64,000 nt of DNA, from positions 248,001 through 312,000 of the forward strand of contig JAIXMF010000018.1 of NCBI GenBank assembly GCA_025201365.1, written 5' to 3'. The translations under genes and the position numbers were made by a program. The stretch comes from Syncephalis plumigaleata (lineage: Eukaryota; Zoopagomycota; Zoopagomycetes; Zoopagales; Piptocephalidaceae). The number at the start of each line of letters is the position of its first letter. Positions within the stretch are counted from its first letter, which is position 1. Of the stretch, positions 36,685 through 47,889 are shown one piece after another. A model generated the notes under the pieces. That model made no database searches. It was not told the origin of the DNA and saw nothing but the letters and a program-made list of their open reading frames with translations.

Positions 36685-37539
36685 AATAAACACTATTTGT
36701 TGTTATAAGTTAGCAAGATGATATGATCTATTTACTTGTTGTTTATTATATTTAATTATTCATGTAAAGGAGTATTAACTAATAATGACAGGATCATCGT
36801 GTCTCCTCATTCTCTTGTCTATTTATCATTGTAATGCTGCTATTGCGTTGAGTGTACACAAACATAAACACAAGGAAACATACACATGTAAATAATAAGT
36901 AAACGTGATGATGAATGGCAAGTGGAGAGTGAATGAATGTGCGAATTGGACGTTGAATGTCAATATCAAGCTCGTGTGTTGACACGCTTATTCTTTCCTC
37001 TTTTTCCTCCCTTCTCGCTGTCTAACCATATCTTTCGCTATCTCTCCAACTATCCCTCTAACTATCTCTTCATCTTGTCCGCCCACTTACTCTGACTTGT
37101 CCGTTTCACTCTTCACTCCAGCGTATATCGTTGTTGGTGTTGGTGTTTCGCCTTACAGCTCTGATATACGCTGTTCATCCCGTGTCATTGTATGCTATAA
37201 CGGGTGGCAGTAGCCATAGTTATTTTTAATAGTGTGATAGCAAGCGGCTTTATTACCAGTGGTACTAGTGCACGCCTTTGTTATTCCTATTCACCTCCTA
37301 GTAGTCATCCGATAGTGCCATCATTGTTTTTCTTTTTCAGTAAGTAAATCATCTTTCTTTGACATCACGAGCAACGTCAATCAACCTTGATAACAATTCG
37401 ACTGACTGACTGACTGACTGACTGATGTACTTGTGGCACGCCTTATTATTGCTTTTATAAAAGTTTGACGCCAGTTTATTGGGACATCTGAAAGTTCTTT
37501 GTTTATTTTTATTACACTCACTGCTATTTCTTTGCCATC
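36685..37539. other. intergenic
   Basis: CT-rich stretches on the plus strand (36990-37090) and a CTGA tetranucleotide run at 37401-37425. No gene seen. Confidence 0.5.
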
Positions 37540-40500
37540 ATGGAGGCAGAGAATGTCGCGGCAGGCTTTGTGGAATGGGTAAGTACTTGCTAAGGCGGAT
37601 GTTAAGGAGGGATGAAGTAGATAGACTCGATTATCTTGCATCAACAAGCAAACAAACAAACAAGCAAACAACATTATTAATCATAATACTATTCCTTAGG
37701 TTAACTCATTCGATAATCTGCCACATCCCGTTAATCACGCTTTTGACCTAGTCGATGGTATTGTTCTACACGACATTCTTCTGGACATGTAGGTGATCAG
37801 ATACAGTCAATCAAGATGACTGTAAGCAAAATGATTAATCTCCTGTCTATTGTATTCTACGTAAAGTGATCCAAAATGGTTTAAAACAAGCAAACCAAGT
37901 GAAAGCAACGACAAATGGGTGCTGAAATTCAATAATCTCAAAAAGATCTACAAGGTTCTAACACGCTACTACGAAGAAGTGTTGGGATTCCCGGCTGGAT
38001 TCCCAGCTGGTGCGTTGGTCGTGCCCAATCTAAATGCCATTGCCAAGGACAATGATCTCGGTGAATTGGTGCGATTGCTCCAGCTGGTGATTGCCCTGGC
38101 GGTCCAGTGTCCTCGTAATCAAGTCTATATCGAGAAGATCCAAGGTCTTAGTCAAGAATCGCAGCATGCCCTTATGTTGGCCATTGAAGAGGTGGGGCTT
38201 GTATGGTTGTACAGAAAGGCGTTGCCACTATACTAATTCATGTTACATTTTATCCTGTATACATTATCATCATCGATAGGTAATGAGTAGTCTTAGTACG
38301 GATAACGCCGATGCCGAGAGTGATCTATTGTTTTCACCGACGGTCTCTCGTACAGATGCAACAAGTACATTTGAAATTACTGAAACGTAAGCTTACTAAA
38401 TAACTATCGCATGCAATGATTAGCTTACTTATGTATTGTCATCATCATTATCATAGCGATGAACAAGTATATCGTATACAAATGGAGTATAATCAAATAT
38501 TGGCACAGAAACGTGAACTAGAATCGACACATCACGGATTGATCGAGGAACATGGTGAACTACGTACTAAATACGTAAGTGTTAATTGATGCACTAGATG
38601 AGACATGATGCGACGGTATTAACCAATATTATTATTATTATCACCATTTACTATGGTAATATTTATTAGGACGAAGCACTGGCAGAGCGAGAGGACTTAC
38701 GCTCAAAGATACGCGATCTAGAACGAACAGTAGCGTCGGCGCATGAAAGTGGAAAGCACGACTATGTGCTACGCGCGGAAATCGACCAGTTGCGATTCGA
38801 CCTGGATCGATGCGAGACCAAATTGAACGAGAGTGAAATGCAAATCGAAAGCCAGAACGCCACTATTATGGATCTTAATCGTAAACTCGAGGATGCTAAT
38901 CGAAAAGCCGATCTGGCCGCGAAACTCAAGGATCAACTGCAAGAGTATCGACACACGTCGGAGAAGTTGCAAAAGGCCGAGGTTGCCCGGGATAAGTACA
39001 AGAAACGACTGGAAGAGACGTCCGACTATCGTCGTCAAATCAAGGTAATTAGCACGGGTAATCACGTCGATATCGCTATCTAACCATGCTCTGTAATCAT
39101 GATGATGACAGACGCTAGAAGAGCAAAACTTTATCTTAGCCGAGAAGAATCAGGAGATGGGAGACGAGTACCGTAAAGTGAGCGCGTACAAGCCGATGAT
39201 CGAGTCATACAAGGAGCAGTTGCAACAATTGCAAACAAAGAGCAATCAATTAGCCATGGAGAAGAATCGACTCGAGTTCGATCTACGTGGATATCAGGAG
39301 AAGTTGACCTTGTTCGAGTTGGAGAAGCAGAATGACTCTGAACAAATAGCCGTGTTGAATGATCGTCTACGTGAATTAGAACTCGGTGGCGGTCAGATGA
39401 TACCCACGGTGGGAGGATCCGGTGGCGAGGGAGGCGACGACGACGACGACATTAACGCCGGCATGGTGAGCCCGACCGAAGGCGAGCGTATGGACAACGT
39501 GTTCTCGGGACGTAATCAGTTCGAGCTCAGGAGCAAGATTGTTGCACTAGAACACGAGATCCATCAACTACGCCATAATAAAGATGATGGCGGTGCCTCG
39601 CAGCGTATCGTTCTGCTAGAGAGTCTGCTAGATGACGCGAACAAGATGAAGGCCAAGCTGAGGAGGACTATCTTGCTTCTCATCAGAAGAACATGACACT
39701 CGAAAACGAGATTGCACGATTGAAGAATGCCGTGGCCACCGGACTGGATCACGATGTATCGTTGCAGCTTCGCTCGCGATTAAATCAATCGGAAGAGCAA
39801 TTGGCCACCACTAAGCGTCGATTGGCCGAGCTCGAAGTGGAGCTTAGCGAGAACAAGAAGGAATTGGTGATCGCCAAGTCGAATCTCACCCTTATCGACA
39901 AGGATAAACTCGATGCATTGGCTCAAATTCGTAATGAAGCATCTCAGGAATTGGGCGATTTGGAGAAGACACACGCGATGCTCAAGGAGCGTTGCAGCGA
40001 ACTAGAGACCGAGAGTCAACGACAACTCGAACGTATCACGCAGTTGCTAGAGGAGAAGGATCAATTGCAATGCCAGGTAGTTCAGCACAAGGATCAGCTA
40101 TTGGAGAAGGAGCAGAACAATAGCAACTTGAAGCAAACGCTCGCCGTGCTCGAGAGTAAGGAGCAAGCTGGCGCTGACGAGATCCGTCGTCAATTGATGT
40201 TGGAGACCCAGCGCAATGTCAAGCAACAGGATCAAATTGCCCAGCAACAGGAGCAAATCCATCAATTGCAGGTCAAGATGCAAAAAGCCAAAGAGGTAAG
40301 TAATAATGATAGTACCGGTAACAATGACAACAATAATGACAACTAATGAATATGCACGTATTTATACTAGTTTATTCGTCAACAAGATCGTATGTTCAAA
40401 GAGTCACGAACTGGTCCGATTGCACCTCAGGAAACCTTCGAAGAGGCGGTCACTTCATTGCGTAGTGAGCTTAGAAAACGCGACGAAGAAATTGCCCGTC

Positions 40501-40706
40501 TCAAGACTCAGGTGCAGGAAACACGCACTCAAGCTCGTCGGGAGCAACAACTCGTTGTATCGGCCTGGTACGAGATTGGTCGACGTATGCAAAGTACGCA
40601 ATACACTAAGAGCTACCGACCAGGAGCTACGCCACAACCACCGGCACCGGTATCATGGCTAGGACAACAGCGTCGTACATTGGACATGCAAACTCGTCGT
40701 CGATAA
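37540..40706 (+). CDS. HOOK-family dynein adaptor
   Basis: Eight exons: 37540-37578, 37700-37788, 37867-38191, 38280-38386, 38457-38574, 38670-39044, 39112-40295, 40371-40706; about 857 residues. The N-terminal HOOK domain (about 1-150) is clear: FVEWVNSF, LVDGIVLHDILLDIDPKWF, LGELVRLLQLVIALAVQCPR, QHALMLAIEEVM. The remaining 650 residues are almost continuous coiled coil with Leu/Glu/Gln heptads, interrupted by a Gly/Asp-rich hinge (GGSGGEGGDDDDDINAG). Hook proteins bind dynein light intermediate chain through the N-terminal domain and link dynein-dynactin to early endosomes, as shown for HookA/Hok1 in hyphal fungi. Around 39660 the reading is one base short (AKL then EEDYLASHQK), probably a sequence error. 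Confidence 0.9.
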
Positions 40707-41399
40707 ATGAGCGAGAGTGAGCGCGAGTAATTGATGCTATTTATCAAGTTAATGACGTCATATACAACCATGATTTTTCATCGTCACCTTTTATCCTTCT
40801 TTAGTTGTTGGTGTCATTTTTAGTCAATGAATCCATTAGTAAATATTGTCTGTCCATGTAGCCATGCTAACTAGGATTACGTGTCCATATTGAATATAAT
40901 ACAAAAGTAGATTTGCATAGTTGTGTGTGTGTTTATGTATTGAGTGCCACATGATGAGCGAGGCTGAGTCATGTGATGTGCCAAGAACCCAGCACTTGTT
41001 ATTAATGAAGACAATGATTGATGACAGATAGAAAGAGGAATGATGCGTCATCCTCCATTCCTTCTATTTGTAGTAATAGTCACAGTAATTGTGATATGGG
41101 CACATTCATACTCACTCACTCACTCACACACACAGTACATACCCACCCACTCATACATGCATACACACACACACCCCTTTTTATTCAGTCTCATCGAGAA
41201 CGTCAGTGTGTTGACACCTTCACAACCTATTTCTTTCTCGTTATTATCTGCTACCACTAACACTACAATTGTTTTATTGTTCCACTTTATTCATCTATCT
41301 CCTGTAAGCTATCTGGCGTGTCTTATCAACTGTGTCTAGCCAGCAACTTGAATTAAACGTCGTTCAACTCATATACCCGTCTGCAACTTGTTATTCATC
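40707..41399. other. intergenic, ATG8 upstream region
   Basis: Contains CACT and CACA runs (41108-41175). No gene seen. Confidence 0.5.
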
Positions 41400-42025
41400 A
41401 TGCGTTCGAAATTCAAGGATGAACACCCTTTTGGTAAGTAATGCACAAACCGATAGATGAGATTGTATGAAACAAAGCAGCAGCAGTAGTAGTAGTAGTA
41501 GTAATAGTAGTTGCTTGTTCAAACAATAAGTGACTACTATGCAATGATGCTACACTTGTTATATGCATATGTTATAGTTGTTTGTTAATCTATCTAATCT
41601 TTATTACTGCTCTTTTTATTAGAGAAACGCAAGGCTGAAGCCGAACGTATTCGTCAAAAATACCCTGATCGTATTCCGGTAATATATACATTAAACATTT
41701 TGATAAAAGTCTTATTGCTCTATCAGTACTAATACAGTTGTTTGATTAGGTTATTTGCGAAAAGGTAGAACGAAGCGACATTGCAATTATCGACAAGAAG
41801 AAGTACCTAGTGCCGGCCGATCTGACCGTGGGCCAATTTGTATACGTCATCCGTAAGCGAATCAAGCTTAGCTCAGAAAAGGCGATCTTCATATTCGTCA
41901 ATGATATCCTACCCCCGACAGCAGCTCTAATGTCTTCAGTGTACGACGAGTACAAGGACGAGGACGGTTTCTTGTACGTCACTTATTCCGGCGAGAACAC
42001 GTTTGGACAGTCGTTGTCATTGTAG
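41400..42025 (+). CDS. ATG8: ATG8, ubiquitin-like autophagy protein
   Basis: Exons 41400-41433, 41623-41678 and 41750-42025 splice in frame to 121 residues. The sequence is textbook Atg8: [80 protein letters not shown]. It ends FG followed by QSLSL; by family knowledge Atg4 cleaves after the glycine, which is then joined to phosphatidylethanolamine on autophagosome membranes. The first intron is 189 bp, longer than most here. Confidence 0.97.
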
Positions 42026-42913
42026 CAATAGCAAGTAGAGAGCAAACGAGAGGGATAATTGTTCCATTTTAGATGTTGTAAGAGACGACAAGGAGAAGGA
42101 GGATGAGGAGGAGGAGTGACTCGACTATAGTAGTAGTAGTAGTTACACTCTTGTTTTTCTTCATTATACTAGCTGTTTCAAAAGATCACTTACTTGGATC
42201 CTTGTTCATCATATTCATCCTACATCTAATGAATGAATGATACTTACAATTATTGACCATTACCATTGCCATTCTACTATTTCTACCATTTCTACTATTC
42301 TATTATTGCTCATTTCAATGATGAAACACTAGCGATTGCGCTTTCTCTGTCGTGTATTGTTGTTTCGTTTCTAGTGTCAGGGCACGGAGAATCTATTTCT
42401 GGGAATGCCACCATTATGTCTAAGCACAGGAACGACTTTAACTTGTCTATTGCGGTTATCCTATGAAATAAAGGAAACATTGCTCCATATAATCCGCGAT
42501 TGCAACAATGTCACATAGTGTACGCTGAGATGCTCCGTATCATAGACAAGGACATTTATTGTTTGTATAAATGTCTATAGGCTTTGTCTAGCAAGACATA
42601 AAATATCCTTCCTCTTTATACTCAACCGCTGGTCCGGCATTCCTCGTATTCGTTTATTCATTCATTCAAGTCATTCAACTTGTTACTTCTACTTCTACTA
42701 CTACCGCTACTACTTACTTTTACAGTTACAACTAGTCCTTCTCCATTGCCATTGTCCTATATAGCATATCCCTATTGCTAGTGTGTTGTTCCTTCCTCGC
42801 TCTTACGTACATTTGCATGTTGGCCGGTCCATAAACATTCACTATCTCATATATTCATACATTTTCTTGTTATTCGCTTAGCATTATTTTATCGCATCGT
42901 TATCGTTGCTAAT
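42026..42913. other. intergenic
   Basis: Pyrimidine-rich towards its end (ACTACT runs near 42685-42715), a probable promoter for the transporter. No gene seen. Confidence 0.5.
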
Positions 42914-44639
42914 ATGGTAGTTAATTCCACGCCAGCTTCCGAAGAGGAGAGCACAAGCTCACGTCGTAGCTCAATCTCCTCCACCGATTCGAGTAAGACG
43001 ATCGTGGCCGATGTCGTTCCATCCTCCACCGTCTCGCCGGAATCGAAGGAAGCTGCCTCACCAACATCCGCGCATTGTTTGGATGCCATCCCATTATCGC
43101 CACCCAGTGCCAAGGGGTCCAACGAGCACAGCATCTCCAAACTTGTTCCACCCCCACCTGTACACGCGCCGAAACCACCACCGGATGGCAAACCACCCCG
43201 TCGATACTCGAGCCTACTCGCTAGTCCACACTTCAATCGTAGCTCGATTGCTATGAGGAATCTAGCCCGTAGGCGTATCGATCGTTTGCCCGATCTGCCC
43301 ACCGGTCAGCTTGCTGAATATGTGGCCCTGGGTGCGTTCCTCCTTCATCTCGTGGTGTTGGCAATCATTGCTGGTTTCACGCTTTCCGACCACGTTTCAT
43401 ACTCGACAATCGGTTTCGCCCTGCAACAGCGCCCCTCGCTACTATTATACATCATCTTGTTGCCAGTGCTATTCACTGTAGTTACAGTTTATATCTGGCA
43501 TCAAATGGTCCGTGCGTATACTGTACCGGTACTACGTGGCACGCTAGCATTATCGATTATCCTGCCACTTGTCATGTGTATCGTCGTTGCTATCATCAAT
43601 CATTGGCGTTTGTTCGTTATATTTACCTGCAATTGATGTTCGGCATCGTCATCACCATTCGTAGTTGGCGATCCTCACTCTACGGCACGGTACTGCTACG
43701 CGAGATCAATGGTCTTATTATACGTCGAGTCGGCCTATGGATTACCGTGACGATTACGGGACTGTTATTAAGCGGCTATGCATTGCTCGTTTATTTGATT
43801 GTCGCCACACTAGTGACACGTATCGATAGTGCGCCTGCATCGTTTCCCCTCGTATTGCTGTTGGCTTTATGCTTCCTGTGGACCTTTCAAATTGCCATTC
43901 ATTTCATTCGACTCGTGGCCACCCGTGTGTTCGCCGCTTGCTACTGGCCCACCACGAGTGATCTACCGGGCGGTCAGTTGTCACAGGCCGTGCATCATAG
44001 TCTCACGCATGCCATCAAGTGTGCGGGTGCTCTTTGCTACGGTTCATTGCTGCCCACCATCTATCCCAATGGATTCACCTGTCGTAGGATTGGATGTTAG
44101 CGCGTGTGGCCGCATTCCACATTTACAGCTTCGTATTCGTAGCCGTGGTGGGTCGCCACTTTCATCCGGCCGGTTGGGCCTCGCGTACACTAATGCAAAC
44201 ACGTCGCATGTCCACCGCGTATACGCAATCCACCACGGGTGGTCTTCTTGCCGCTATAGTCCTGGTGGTGGCGGTGATACTGACTAGCATCAACGACGTC
44301 ATCCTACACGTCGTCTCTCCACTTGGCTCTCTCATAGGATCAGATGACGCATGGCTAGCGTGGAACTCGATCATATTCGTGATGACAATCGTGATGTGCA
44401 CGTCAATCCTCGCGGTTGAACTGGCTCGTTCAGGCGTGCTCACCCTGCTAGTTAGTATTGCCGTGGATCCATCCCATTTCCGCTACGATCACAGCGAGTT
44501 CTGGGACGCGTTCTCCGCCGTCTATCCCGAGTTCGATCGATTGAACGTACCGATTGCCAAACAATCCACTAGTAGCCGTGCCTCCAGTGTTATTTCCCTA
44601 TCTCGACCCAAACCAGCTCGAACTGTTCCTTATTATTAA
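42914..44639 (+). CDS. CTL/SLC44 (Pns1)-like multi-pass membrane protein
   Basis: A long intron-free coding stretch of about 575 residues if two one-base deficits (near 43.62 and 44.09 kb) are sequence errors. The N-terminal 135 residues are S/P-rich and cytosolic-looking. Roughly ten hydrophobic segments follow, the first at VALGAFLLHLVVLAIIAGF. The stretch FAACYWPTTSDLPGGQLSQA, VHHSLTHAIKCAGALCYGSL matches the conserved C-terminal core of choline-transporter-like proteins, where a Ser-Arg/Thr helix precedes GS-x-x-x-GS. Human relatives move choline or ethanolamine; yeast Pns1 has no proven substrate. If the two frame changes are real, the gene is broken. Confidence 0.65.
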
Positions 44640-44973
44640 CAACGATATTCTTTCCTACATGGCACATTGACTGTACGCCATTGCAGTTGTTTGCGCCCTC
44701 AAGTATTACCCCATTCTATATGTGAAATCCTCTACCATAATCCATATTATAGGACTAATAAATTATATTGCAAATGCATTTATATGACGAAACTAGTAAT
44801 AGGACTCCATTATAATGATACTGTCATCTTCTGGTGTAATTCATGAATGTCTCTCTTGTGTGATGCTCTCTCTCCTGTTCAGTTTCTTTCTACATTGTCA
44901 ATATTCAATGAACATGATAATCATAATAAACGCGTATAAAACTATTTTAATGCGTAATTACTGCGAGTATTAA
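44640..44973. other. convergent 3' region
   Basis: AT-rich spacer between two convergent genes; no gene seen. Confidence 0.5.
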
Positions 44974-45360
44974 TTAGATGTTGCCGCTTCTCGACTCTAT
45001 CTGAGCACGGCTCACGTAGGCACGCGAGACAACGTTCCATGCCTCAAGATAGAGATTCATGCAATTAGAAAGACATGTCTAATAGAACAAGAAAGCATTG
45101 ATCGTTAAATAGAAAGAAACAAACGTATCAGTAATAGTTGTTGCTTACCTGTTCCGTTGAATCTAGACGTGGACCAGGTTTCAACACGCATTTGGCAAAG
45201 CATTTATCGTTAACTTTCTGTATAAATCACGATTATTAGTATGTTATTGCCAATAGACACGCGTTCCACTGCTACTTACGCTGATCAGTTCTTGTGCATT
45301 GGCTACAGCCAATTCCTGGCGCACCTGATCCATAACTTCTTGCTTCTTGGATGTTGCCAT
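44974..45360 (-). CDS. TIM13: TIM13, small Tim chaperone of mitochondrial intermembrane space
   Basis: Exons 45360-45280, 45217-45149 and 45078-44974 splice in frame to 84 residues. The twin CX3C motifs CFAKC and CLSNC are spaced as in small Tims, and VLKPGPRLDSTEQTCLSNCM plus SRAYVSR are diagnostic for Tim13. It works with Tim8 to escort hydrophobic precursors to the inner membrane; import is by Mia40-driven disulfide formation, so no presequence is expected and none is seen. Confidence 0.93.
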
Positions 45361-45780
45361 GGTGATTATCGTAGAGAGATCAAAAGTGAAGAAACAACGT
45401 AAAAAAGATCAAAGAAAAAGGCAAGCCGTTGTTGTAGTTTATTGGCAAGGATAGAAATCATCACAACCACTAAAACTCATTATCAATATTGTAATTATGT
45501 GATCTACAATGTTCATATACACTCGTGCAGCGTACGCTACCAATAGCTTACCCAATTGCATTTGGACTCGAGTAGCACTTGTATATTCTACTTGTACTAC
45601 TTTACTAGCAATGCTCAATCATGTAACTTGATGTTGTCACTTGTATCTACTAGTTGCTAAGTTGTAATTGGATATGAAGTGGCATTATACATTTGCAGCA
45701 TAGTTATTTATTTATTGTATTGTATTTGACATTGTTCAAATGAAGAGAAAGAAATACGATGACGTTATTTTAATCAAGAA
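45361..45780. other. intergenic
   Basis: AT-rich region upstream of TIM13; no gene. The left limit of transposon copy 4 may lie in its last 50 bp. Confidence 0.4.
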
Positions 45781-46170
45781 TACACAAATAAATCATACGC
45801 AAGTGTGGATAATAATGAAGCATGGTATTCAAGTCATTCTAATTGACGAAATATCCTACTGTTACTTGTCATGCCTTCTTAATATGAGTACAATCTATAA
45901 CAATATACTAATTCATTATTCTATAGATGCACACATCAGAATTGTAAAGATGACATGAAAGGTAAAGGATTCGAGTATCGTGTATGAATCGGATATGGCA
46001 GCATGTCTGAATGTTATTCAGATTATTCTCAGTCTTTGCAATGGAAATGGTGTTCCAACACAACTACATCAAAGTGCCTACCAATCATTCAAGAAATGAA
46101 GGACACAAGAAACAACTTAACTGTGATGTATCCTCAATCACATCTAAATACGTAAGGTTATTATCATTAG
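45781..46170 (+). mobile_element. Fanzor transposon, copy 4 (truncated relic)
   Basis: Closely matches the inner part of copy 3, sharing AAATAAATCATACGC at the start and the same internal deletion of the zinc-finger front half. A RuvC-II piece (HGIQVILIDE), the intron-like segment ending CTATAG, a CTHQNC-like half finger, and an eroded RuvC-III block around 45990-46020 remain. A hairpin GTGAT/ATCAC (46123-46141) follows the tail. No inverted repeat is visible at either end, so both termini seem lost. Not functional as a protein. Confidence 0.72.
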
Positions 46171-46399
46171 AGAATACCAACACTTTATCCTAAATTAATA
46201 TTACTGATGATAGTGCATCAATGACATTGGCACACCTGGTATCGATTCATCACTCTTCCTTTTTCTTTTCTATAGGGCTATTCTATTGTGATTCGAGACA
46301 TAATATACTGCTGCTTCGTGTTCTTTCATTTCTTGTCTTTTTCTATTTACCAGTTCAAGCAACAGACACTCATAGTTCTAGTGTAGTTGCTTTTTAATA
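46171..46399. other. intergenic
   Basis: Short spacer with a CT-rich stretch (46250-46350) preceding the next gene. Confidence 0.4.
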
Positions 46400-47646
46400 A
46401 TGCATATTCCACTAGTTGCAGCAGTGCGTATGCATAACCGTCAAACACTAACAGCTACGGTAGGTTATATCATTGGTACAAAGTATAGATACTAAATGTA
46501 TACGAATTCCGCATATCATAACAAAAAGACTATGTCGCTAGCTCGTTTCGGTGTACGTCATGCCACCACGCTAACTCCGGCGGTAGCGCGTCTAGTGACG
46601 GAACATCACCTAGTGGACCAATTAAACAAGATTCCAGCCACTGGTCCCAAACATCGTCTACTCAAAGGAGACGTGCTAGCGTATTTGGGTCTGATTACGC
46701 CACGCGAACCTCCAGTACCTACAGGTGTTCAAGGGCCACCACCTCGTAAATTGGGCATACCACCGGTAAGTGCGTCAATCCATGCAATCAAATAGAGCTA
46801 ATAGACAAAATGAAGACAAAGAAGGCAGATGGCATCCAATTGGTAACCGATCGATTGGCGAAAGCAAAGCGTGATGGCCTACTACAATATCAACGTATGG
46901 TGACCATAGATCAGGCTAATCAATTGGTTAAGCAGTTGAATCGTAAGTGATTGACATTATGAACACACGTAGTTTGTATATTCATCCTGGACAAATAGGT
47001 AAGCAAGGCACAAGCTTATCATTAGATGACCTGATACTACGAGCTGCGTCACTTGCTGTAAAGCACACGACAGGCACGTCAAATGCATCGATTGAAGTTG
47101 CCACACCCAATACTAGTGCATCGTTGCTTATTCATCCACAGGTTAAAGTGGAAGGTATCGAGAAAGCAGACAAATTACAGAAGGCAAGTGTAATATAAAC
47201 ATATTCGATGAAGTAAACGTTGATTAATCGTTAATGACCTGTTGATAATAGACATTGAGCACTACTACTAGTTCTACTTTGTCATCATCATTCTTGGGAG
47301 TTGGCCCGATAAAGACGTTGACGATTGATCCTCAAGCATTGCCACCATCAAAGCCATTATCAACAAATGAACTCTATGATTTCTATTGAGTGACAAATTA
47401 CCCGCTAAGAAAACAAATGATTCTACCGCGACTGTTGCTGCAACTCAACCACGTAGTAATCTGCTTGATTATCTCCTAGATACAACTGGTCAGGTGGCCA
47501 CACCATCGATTCGACAGGAATTCCCTCATCAGGAACAACGAGTAACCCTAACTGTAGTGGCATCATCTAAGAATGATGCACCAACAGCACAGCAACTACT
47601 AGAAAGGATTGCCAACTATTTGGAACAACCAAAGCAAATGCTCTAA
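46400..47646 (+). CDS. pyruvate dehydrogenase E3-binding protein-like (PDHX-type)
   Basis: Exons 46400-46459, 46529-46765, 46798-46942, 46999-47183 and 47253 onward. After a basic mitochondrial-type N-terminus comes a peripheral subunit-binding domain: LTPAVARLVTEHHLVDQLNK, then PATGPKHRLLKGDVLAYLG. This is the short fold that docks dihydrolipoamide dehydrogenase (E3). The following RLAKAKRDGLLQYQRMVTID and the C-terminal VTLTVVASSKNDAPTAQQLL resemble the start and end of an E2 catalytic domain. The lipoyl domain and the catalytic DHRxxDG motif are missing, so it is structural, not an acyltransferase. Intron 47184-47252 has a GC donor. Intron 46766-46797 would be only 32 bp and is less sure. 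Around 47385 the frame shifts by one. Confidence 0.62.
47184..47252 (+). other. GC-AG intron in PDHX-like gene
   Basis: Donor AAG|GCAAGT, acceptor AATAG|ACA, 69 bp, phase 0 on both sides. The nearby GT (GCAA|GTGTAA) would break the frame. Confidence 0.65.
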
Positions 47647-47889
47647 TGAGGAATAAAAGCAAACTATACTAAAATACATCTAACATTATCATTGCCATTC
47701 TTTTGATTCTCTTCAAAGTATGCCATGATTTTAGTTATAAATGTCAATCAATATTAACACGATCTGAAATAAAATATAAGCAAAAAAACATGAAACCGAT
47801 GTTTTATAAATAGAATGACTGCACCATAAATAGATCATGTTATGACGGTTTTCCTTACTTTTTCTATCTTACTCGCATATATATATATC

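Noticed and set aside
41105-41175. CRISPR-like short repeats
   Set aside because: These are CACT/CACA microsatellites without spacers; the genome is eukaryotic.
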